Source: Pseudomonadota bacterium
GTDB taxonomy: Bacteria > Desulfobacterota > Syntrophia > Syntrophales > UBA5619
Direction of reading: 5' to 3'
DNA: 12,630 nucleotides
Assembly (NCBI GenBank): GCA_018819165.1
Contig: JAHJQP010000222.1
Location: 1-12,630 of the forward strand
Shown: positions 7,701 to 12,630 of the stretch, piece after piece
How the letters are laid out: each line of letters starts with the position of its first letter
How positions within the stretch are numbered: the stretch's first letter is position 1
Position numbers and translations under genes: made by a program
Notes under the pieces: generated by a model
Databases searched by the model: none
Told to the model about the DNA's origin: nothing
Seen by the model: the letters and a program-made list of their open reading frames with translations, nothing else

Positions 7701-8666
7701 TAACTTGATCCCGATATTCGACTTCTTCCGGAGGGCCTCCAGCCACTCCTCGAACTTCTTCTCCATCTTCTCACGGTCGATCTTCTCCCTGATCTCCTCG
7801 CGGACCGACTCGATGCCCTTGATCCCCGCCCCCCGGCGGTCGATGACCTGGACGATATGAAAACCGACGGACGATTCGATGACGCCGCTGATCTGTTGGA
7901 GCGGCAGCTTGAAGGCGACATCCTCCACCTCGTGGATGATCATCCCCCGCTCGACGTAGCCGATGTCTCCGCCGGTCGCGGCGGCCGGTCCCTCGGAGTA
8001 TTTTGCGGAAAGCTGGTCAAAGGACTCGCCGTTCATGAGCCGCCGGTGGATCTCCCCGGCATCCGCCCGGAGCTTCTCCCTCACGGCCTGATCTTCCTCT
8101 TTCGGCAAGGGGAGGAGGATCTGCTTTATCCGGACAGACTCCTTCCCCTCGTACTCCTCCCGGTGCTTGCGGTAGTACTCCCCGATCTCCTCATCGGTCA
8201 CCGCCACCTTGGACTTGATATCCCGCCGGATCAGCTTGATCCTCATGAGCTGATCCCTGATTTCTTTCCTGTATGCCTCCAGCGTGGTCCCTTCCTGCGC
8301 CAGCCCCTTGAGCAAATCCTCTTGGGAAATGTTCCTCTTCGCGAGAAGATCCTTGATCGCTTCGGTGACCTCCTCCTCCCGAACCACGATCCCGGTCTTC
8401 CGGGATTCCTGTTGCATGAGGAGCGCATCGATCATCCGGTTCAGGAGGGTCTCCCTGGCTTCGGTCAGGGCCTTCTCCCGTTCCTGTCCCTGATAGGCCG
8501 CTTCCAGTTTTTCCCGATAAGGGTCAAACGCGCCGTTCAACTCGGACAGGGTGATGACCTCATCGTTGACGACGGCGACAATCCTGTCCGCCACACTGGC
8601 CTGCGCCGACAGGCTCATGAATACCGCTGCCGTCACTCCCATGAGAACCGCTTTGACACTCTTCAT
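7698..8666 (-). CDS. SurA-like periplasmic peptidyl-prolyl cis-trans isomerase and chaperone
   Basis: This protein likely assists folding of secreted and outer-membrane proteins. With the start at 8666 it has 322 residues: a signal peptide (MKSVKAVLMG, a hydrophobic core, probable cleavage after AQA at 21-23), a SurA N-terminal chaperone region about 27-165 beginning ADRIVAVVNDEVIT, and one parvulin (PpiC) domain about 178-277 with the typical GESFDQLSAKYSEGPAAATGG and VGFHIVQV segments. E. coli SurA has two parvulin domains; this one has one, as in many SurA-like proteins. GAGGAG (8678-8673) lies six bases before this ATG and only three before the adjacent ATG at 8669, so I prefer 8666. A longer frame to 8729 would put an arginine/lysine-rich tail before the signal peptide and overlap the upstream gene, so it is rejected. 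It follows the other PPIase by about ten bases and overlaps uvrA by one base. Confidence 0.88.
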   Translation of the reverse strand: MKSVKAVLMGVTAAVFMSLSAQASVADRIVAVVNDEVITLSELNGAFDPYREKLEAAYQGQEREKALTEARETLLNRMIDALLMQQESRKTGIVVREEEVTEAIKDLLAKRNISQEDLLKGLAQEGTTLEAYRKEIRDQLMRIKLIRRDIKSKVAVTDEEIGEYYRKHREEYEGKESVRIKQILLPLPKEEDQAVREKLRADAGEIHRRLMNGESFDQLSAKYSEGPAAATGGDIGYVERGMIIHEVEDVAFKLPLQQISGVIESSVGFHIVQVIDRRGAGIKGIESVREEIREKIDREKMEKKFEEWLEALRKKSNIGIKL

Positions 8667-8672
8667 CATGAT

Positions 8673-8678
8673 CTCCTC
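8673..8678 (-). promoter_or_regulatory. Ribosome binding site of the surA-like gene
   Basis: GAGGAG on the minus strand overlaps the TGA stop (8679-8677) of the upstream PPIase gene. Its spacing of six bases to the ATG at 8666 decides the start. Confidence 0.65.
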
Positions 8679-9732
8679 AATCGTTTTCCGCTTCGGCCTG
8701 CGCAGGGGCCTTTTTCGTTCCCGTTTCAACCGGCGGTGTCCATTCCGGAAGCGGCCTGTCGATCCGGATGACGGCCTTTGCCTTCAGCCCCACGATCCAG
8801 CGTTCGTAAGCCTCGGCCTCCTTGAGCTTCCGCAGATCGGCAATCACCCGCTCTTTTACCTCCGAGAATATCCGGCCGCCTGCCTCCTTCCGTCCAAGGA
8901 GCTTGAAGATGTGGTAGCCATAGGGGCTCTGAACGATCCCACTGACCTTCCCCACCGGAAGGGTAAAGACCACGCGGTCGATCGCCTCGGGCATGACCCC
9001 GCGCGCGAAAAAGTCGAGATCGCCGCCCTTTGCGGCCTCCGGCCCGATGGAAACTTCCCGCGCCACCTTACCAAAATCCTCTCCCATCTTCAATCTTTTC
9101 AGGATCGCCTCCGCTCTGTCCCGGTCGCGGACGACGATCTGGGCGACTCGCACCCGTTTCTCCGTCATGTAGGCCTTGCGGTTGGCCCGATAATGCCGCT
9201 CCGCCTCGTCTTCCGTCACCGAGATTTTTTCATTAACCTCAACGGCGATGAGCTTTTCCAGCAGCGCCCTTTTCCGCAGCGCCTCCTTCCAGCCTGCATA
9301 GCTGATCCCGCCTGCGCCGAACAGGCGGTCGAACTGCCCGCCATTGTAATCCCGCTTGATCTCCTCGATCCGGGAGGCGAGCTCCGCCTCGCCGACGGTA
9401 AGCGAAAGCATTCCCGCACGCTGCACCATGATCTTCTGCTCGATAAGGCGATCCAGGACCTCCTCTTTGAGGCTCGCCATCTCGCCGGCATTCAGGGGCG
9501 GGGCGCTCTTCACGAGAGCCGTTTCTTCCGCCAGCCGCGCCTGATATTCGCTTAGGTTGATCCTCTCGCCGTTCACCAGGGCCACCAAGTAATCCGGCGG
9601 GAGCTGTTCCTGACATCGGCAGGACGACAGGGCCAGAAGCAGAACCGCTGGAAGCAGCACCCCCCTGAGGCGACCTCGCCCCCGGAGGAACATGTCTGGA
9701 AAGGTTTGCCTCACTGGAAAAGCTCTCACCAT
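8677..9732 (-). CDS. PpiC-type peptidyl-prolyl isomerase, predicted lipoprotein
   Basis: The 351-residue protein has a basic N-terminus, a hydrophobic segment (about 24-35) and a lipobox LSSC at 35-38, so C38 is probably lipidated and the mature protein membrane-anchored outside the cytoplasm. A SurA-like N-terminal region (about 47-180, with LVALVNGERINLSEY) is followed by a parvulin domain about 190-280 (VRVAQIVV, GEDFGKVAREVS, AAKGGDLDFFARG, YGYHIFKL). The C-terminal 25 or so residues are rich in P, A and charged residues and look disordered. The start at 9732 is supported by AGGAG (9743-9739) six bases before it, which overlaps the stop of mfd; M14 is a possible alternative start. Together with the next gene it forms a pair of related folding factors, perhaps a duplication with one anchored and one soluble. 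PrsA-like folding of exported proteins is the likely role; clients are unknown. Confidence 0.87.
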   Translation of the reverse strand: MVRAFPVRQTFPDMFLRGRGRLRGVLLPAVLLLALSSCRCQEQLPPDYLVALVNGERINLSEYQARLAEETALVKSAPPLNAGEMASLKEEVLDRLIEQKIMVQRAGMLSLTVGEAELASRIEEIKRDYNGGQFDRLFGAGGISYAGWKEALRKRALLEKLIAVEVNEKISVTEDEAERHYRANRKAYMTEKRVRVAQIVVRDRDRAEAILKRLKMGEDFGKVAREVSIGPEAAKGGDLDFFARGVMPEAIDRVVFTLPVGKVSGIVQSPYGYHIFKLLGRKEAGGRIFSEVKERVIADLRKLKEAEAYERWIVGLKAKAVIRIDRPLPEWTPPVETGTKKAPAQAEAEND

Positions 9733-9738
9733 GTCTCT

Positions 9739-9743
9739 CTCCT
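9739..9743 (-). promoter_or_regulatory. Ribosome binding site of the PpiC-type lipoprotein gene
   Basis: AGGAG on the minus strand begins inside the TAG stop of mfd (9744-9742) and is six bases from the ATG at 9732. It supports that start and shows tight packing of the operon. Confidence 0.65.
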
Positions 9744-12630
9744 ACGATCTCAAGGACTGGAGCAGTTCCCGCGCCCGGCTCAGGATCTCCGCTCCCTTCA
9801 GTCCCGGCATGGGGATGGTCAGCTTCAGATCGGGCGTGAGCTGCACTCCCCGCACCTTCCGCCGGTAGAGCTCGATGATCCGGGCAGGGTCGATCGGGCT
9901 CTTCTCCTGGAGAAAAACCGACATCCCTTTGCCGTCATAGCCCATCCTCTTCCCCTTGATGTCTTTCAGGAGGTTCCGGATGCCGATGACCGCAAGGAGG
10001 TTCTCCACCTCGGGGGGAACGAGGCCGTAGCAGTCCATCAGCTCCGCCCGGATCCCGGCCAGATCTTCGTCGGTCGAGGCCAGCGAGACCTTCTTATACG
10101 TCACGAGACGCCGATGCTCGTCGGCCATGTACACCTCGGGAATGAAAGCCGGTATCCCTAAATGGATCTCCGGCTTGATCTCCTCTTCCGGCGCCGGCTC
10201 TCCCTTGAGCTCACGGATCGCCTTCTCCATTAGTTCGGTATAGAGCTCGTACCCAACGGCAGAGACATGGCCGGACTGGGAAATCCCGAGGAGGTTTCCC
10301 GCCCCCCGGATCTCCAGGTCGTTGGAGGCGATCCGGAAGCCGGCGCCCGGTTCGGAGAAGTCCATGATCACCTGAAGCCGCTTCTGGGCGTCGCGCGAGA
10401 GCATCGCCCCCTTGGGCACGAGCAGATAGGCGCTGGCCTCCTCCTTCGAGCGCCCCACCCGCCCCCGGATCTGGTAGAGCTGGGCAAGCCCGAAGCGGTC
10501 GGCCCGATTGATGATGATCATATTGGCCGTAGGAATATCAAGGCCGGAGCCGACGATCGTAGTGCAGACCAGGACGTTGTCCTCCCGCCGGACGAACCTC
10601 GCCATCGCCCCTTCGATCTCCTTCGGCGTCAACTGTCCGTGGACGACACCCACCCGGGCCTCAGGCACGAGTTTCTGGACGAGGCGGGCCATCGTGAAGA
10701 TCGACCGGACGCGGTCGTGGAGGAAGAAGACCTGGCCGTCTCTTGCCAGTTCCTGGCGGATCGCGGCGGCGATCACCTCCTCGTTGAACTCCAAGACGTG
10801 CGTCTTCACCGGCAGCCGGTCCTCCGGCGGGGTGTTGATGATGGAGAGATCCCGGATGCCGACCAGCGACAGATGGAGAGTGCGGGGGATGGGTGTCGCC
10901 GTCAGGGTCAGGACATCCACGAGCGTCCGCAGTTTCTTCAGCTTCTCCTTGTGGGCCACGCCGAAACGCTGCTCCTCGTCGATGATGACGAGCCCCAGGT
11001 CCTTGAAGTTCACGTCATTCTGGAGGAGCCGGTGGGTGCCGATCACGATGTCCACCGTCCCCCGCCTGAGACCGTCTAAGATCTCCTTCTGCTCGGCCTT
11101 CGTCCGGAAACGGTTGAGGACCTCGACCCGGATCGGGTAGGGTTTCAATCTCCGGGAGAAGGTGCGGGAATGCTGCTCAGCCAAGATCGTCGTGGGGACG
11201 AGGACGCCCACCTGCTTCCCGTCCAGGGCGGCCCGCAGCGAGGCGCGCATCGCCACCTCGGTCTTGCCGAACCCCGCATCGCCGCAGATCAGGCGGTCCA
11301 TCGGCCTGCCGCCGCTCATGTCGAGGTGGATATCCTCGATCGCCCGGGCCTGATCGGGCGTCTCCTCGTATTCGAAGGAGGCGCAGAACTCTTCATAGAT
11401 CCGGTCGGGGGCGGAGAAGGCCTCCCGGTCCATCACCTCCCGGGCCGCGTAGATGGCGACCAGCTCCTCAGCCACCTCCCGGACCGATTTCTTCACCCGC
11501 TCCTTGAGAGTCTCCCAGGAGGTCCCGCCCAGCCTGTCGACCTTGGGGACAAAGCCGTCCGGGCCGATGTAACGCTGGATCTGATCCAGACGGTCCACGG
11601 GGAGGTAGAGACGGTCCTGATCCTGGTACTCGATCAGGAGAAAATCGTTTTCGATCCCGCCGACGCTGAGCTTCTGGAGCCCCCGATAACGTCCGATGCC
11701 GTGTTCGGTATGGACGACGAAGTCCCTTTCCTTGAGCTCCCCGAAGGATCTGAGGAAATATCCCTCCCGGACCGGCTTCACCCTTTGCCGGAGGACCTTC
11801 CTGCCGAAGAGCTCCTCTTCGGAAAGGACGACGAGTTTCAGCACGGGGAGATGGAAACCCCCGCTGATCCGCCCTTCCCGAAGAAAAAACCCCGCCGGGG
11901 CGTCCTCTCCGTCGATTCCGTCCAAGAAGGCGCCGGCCGCCTTCCGGATGGGAAGATCATACCGGGCGAGGAGATGACCCATCCGCTGCATGCATTCCTG
12001 CCCGCCGCAGACGAATTCGACCCGTTTCCCCTCCCGGAGCCACTCCCGGATCTTCTCCGCAAGCGGCCTGAGCAGTCCGTCATCGCCGGCCGCCGCCCGG
12101 GCCGCCTCATCGACGGCGATGTCCCTCTCCAGGCGAAATCGGACGGGAGAACGGGTATCTTCTCCGGCGCCGAGGACGAGGCCCTCCAGGTGAATCTGTT
12201 TCAACTCCCGCCAGCGTTCCAGAACCTCCGTCGCGGTCAGGCAGGAGGATTCCTTCTCCAGGTGGAACCGCTCGCCGTCCCGGGCCTTGAGGAGGAACCG
12301 ATCGAGGTCGTTTTCGATCTTCTCCAGCGCCTGCCGGACGGCAAGCGGATCATCCATGACCAGAAGAGCCCCCCGGGGAAGATAATCGAAGAGGGAACCC
12401 ATGCCCTTCGCTTCGGGATCATCGTCGCCCGCAGCGTCGTAGAAAAGCGGATGAAAAAGGGGATTGACGGCAGCGCCGAGGCCGGTCGCCATCATCTCGG
12501 CCAGCTTCTCCTTTGTTCCCCGGGGGAGCTCCAGATGATTGGACCGGCGGCGGATGTTGCGGACGGCGCGTTCCCGCCTCTCAGGGGCGAGGATCACCTC
12601 CCGGGCCGGAAAGAGCATGAATTCGGCCAG
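9742..12630 (-). CDS. mfd: Transcription-repair coupling factor Mfd, 5' partial
   Basis: Mfd frees RNA polymerase stalled at lesions and recruits UvrA. The frame is open to the right edge; the ATG at 12618 is internal, since codons upstream of it (LAEF) continue the conserved stretch before LFPAREVIL. About 962 codons are visible, so roughly 200 N-terminal residues of a usual 1150-1180 are missing. Counting from that internal Met: remainder of the UvrB-like N-terminal module about 1-235, the polymerase-interacting CarD-like domain about 292-352 (GELKERDFVVHTEHGIGRYRG), translocase motor with Walker A GDAGFGKT at 446-453, DEEQ at 547-550, TATP at 573-576, motif VI QIRGRVGR at 716-723, then the RecG-like segment and C-terminal TRCF domain about 815-930. 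Walker A has A where many homologues have V (GDVGFGKT). All motor motifs are intact. It is the first visible gene of the operon that ends with uvrA. Confidence 0.97.
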   Translation of the reverse strand: MAEFMLFPAREVILAPERRERAVRNIRRRSNHLELPRGTKEKLAEMMATGLGAAVNPLFHPLFYDAAGDDDPEAKGMGSLFDYLPRGALLVMDDPLAVRQALEKIENDLDRFLLKARDGERFHLEKESSCLTATEVLERWRELKQIHLEGLVLGAGEDTRSPVRFRLERDIAVDEAARAAAGDDGLLRPLAEKIREWLREGKRVEFVCGGQECMQRMGHLLARYDLPIRKAAGAFLDGIDGEDAPAGFFLREGRISGGFHLPVLKLVVLSEEELFGRKVLRQRVKPVREGYFLRSFGELKERDFVVHTEHGIGRYRGLQKLSVGGIENDFLLIEYQDQDRLYLPVDRLDQIQRYIGPDGFVPKVDRLGGTSWETLKERVKKSVREVAEELVAIYAAREVMDREAFSAPDRIYEEFCASFEYEETPDQARAIEDIHLDMSGGRPMDRLICGDAGFGKTEVAMRASLRAALDGKQVGVLVPTTILAEQHSRTFSRRLKPYPIRVEVLNRFRTKAEQKEILDGLRRGTVDIVIGTHRLLQNDVNFKDLGLVIIDEEQRFGVAHKEKLKKLRTLVDVLTLTATPIPRTLHLSLVGIRDLSIINTPPEDRLPVKTHVLEFNEEVIAAAIRQELARDGQVFFLHDRVRSIFTMARLVQKLVPEARVGVVHGQLTPKEIEGAMARFVRREDNVLVCTTIVGSGLDIPTANMIIINRADRFGLAQLYQIRGRVGRSKEEASAYLLVPKGAMLSRDAQKRLQVIMDFSEPGAGFRIASNDLEIRGAGNLLGISQSGHVSAVGYELYTELMEKAIRELKGEPAPEEEIKPEIHLGIPAFIPEVYMADEHRRLVTYKKVSLASTDEDLAGIRAELMDCYGLVPPEVENLLAVIGIRNLLKDIKGKRMGYDGKGMSVFLQEKSPIDPARIIELYRRKVRGVQLTPDLKLTIPMPGLKGAEILSRARELLQSLRS

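Noticed and set aside
7699..7746. A 16-codon N-terminal extension of uvrA starting at 7746
   Set aside because: It overlaps the end of the surA-like gene and has no similarity to UvrA N-termini; the family start is MSYIKIKG at 7698.
8667..8729. Longer start of the surA-like gene at 8729
   Set aside because: It would put about 20 highly basic residues before a normal signal peptide and overlap the upstream gene; the Shine-Dalgarno at 8678-8673 fits the start at 8666.
7857..9555. Long plus-strand frames opposite the two PPIase genes
   Set aside because: No domains, no operon context and overlap with well-supported genes on the minus strand.
1..12630. CRISPR array, tRNA, integrase or transposase that would mark a mobile island
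   Set aside because: No regularly spaced repeats, no tRNA-like segment and no recombinase motif were seen, so island status rests only on gene content and base composition.

Overview
The window holds two blocks of genes that face each other and converge near position 4.8 kb. GC-rich coding, outer-membrane-type folding factors (a SurA-like protein and a PpiC-type lipoprotein) and the gene order mfd / PPIase / surA-like point to a Gram-negative bacterium. A deltaproteobacterial (Desulfobacterota-type) chromosome is my best guess, but this is inference, not proof.

Left block, plus strand, 1-4790. It starts inside a HepT-type HEPN toxin gene whose 5' end is outside the window. This overlaps by ATGA the next gene, which carries an MntA-type nucleotidyltransferase antitoxin domain joined in frame, with no stop codon, to a complete two-TRD type I specificity subunit (HsdS). 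Nine bases later comes hsdR, an EcoEI-like type I restriction subunit. The methyltransferase gene hsdM is not in the window; if the system is complete it most likely lies just upstream of position 1. The layout is therefore a type I restriction-modification operon with a HEPN/MNT toxin-antitoxin pair inside it, the antitoxin being physically fused to the DNA-recognition subunit. Right behind hsdR is an AT-rich gene for DNA-3-methyladenine glycosylase I (tag), whose base composition differs from everything around it.

Right block, minus strand, 12630-4879. Read in the direction of transcription it is mfd (5' end outside the window), a PpiC-type lipoprotein PPIase, a SurA-like periplasmic PPIase, and uvrA. 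Junctions are 9 bases, about 10 bases, and a one-base TAATG overlap, so this looks like one operon. It joins the transcription-repair coupling factor and the damage sensor it recruits, with two envelope-folding proteins between them. uvrA has no good ribosome binding site of its own and probably depends on translational coupling to the surA-like gene.

The only sizeable non-coding gap is the 88 bases between tag and uvrA. I see no convincing terminator in it, but there is a 10-bp inverted repeat across the last codons of uvrA. No tRNA, rRNA, CRISPR array, insertion sequence or integrase was recognised.
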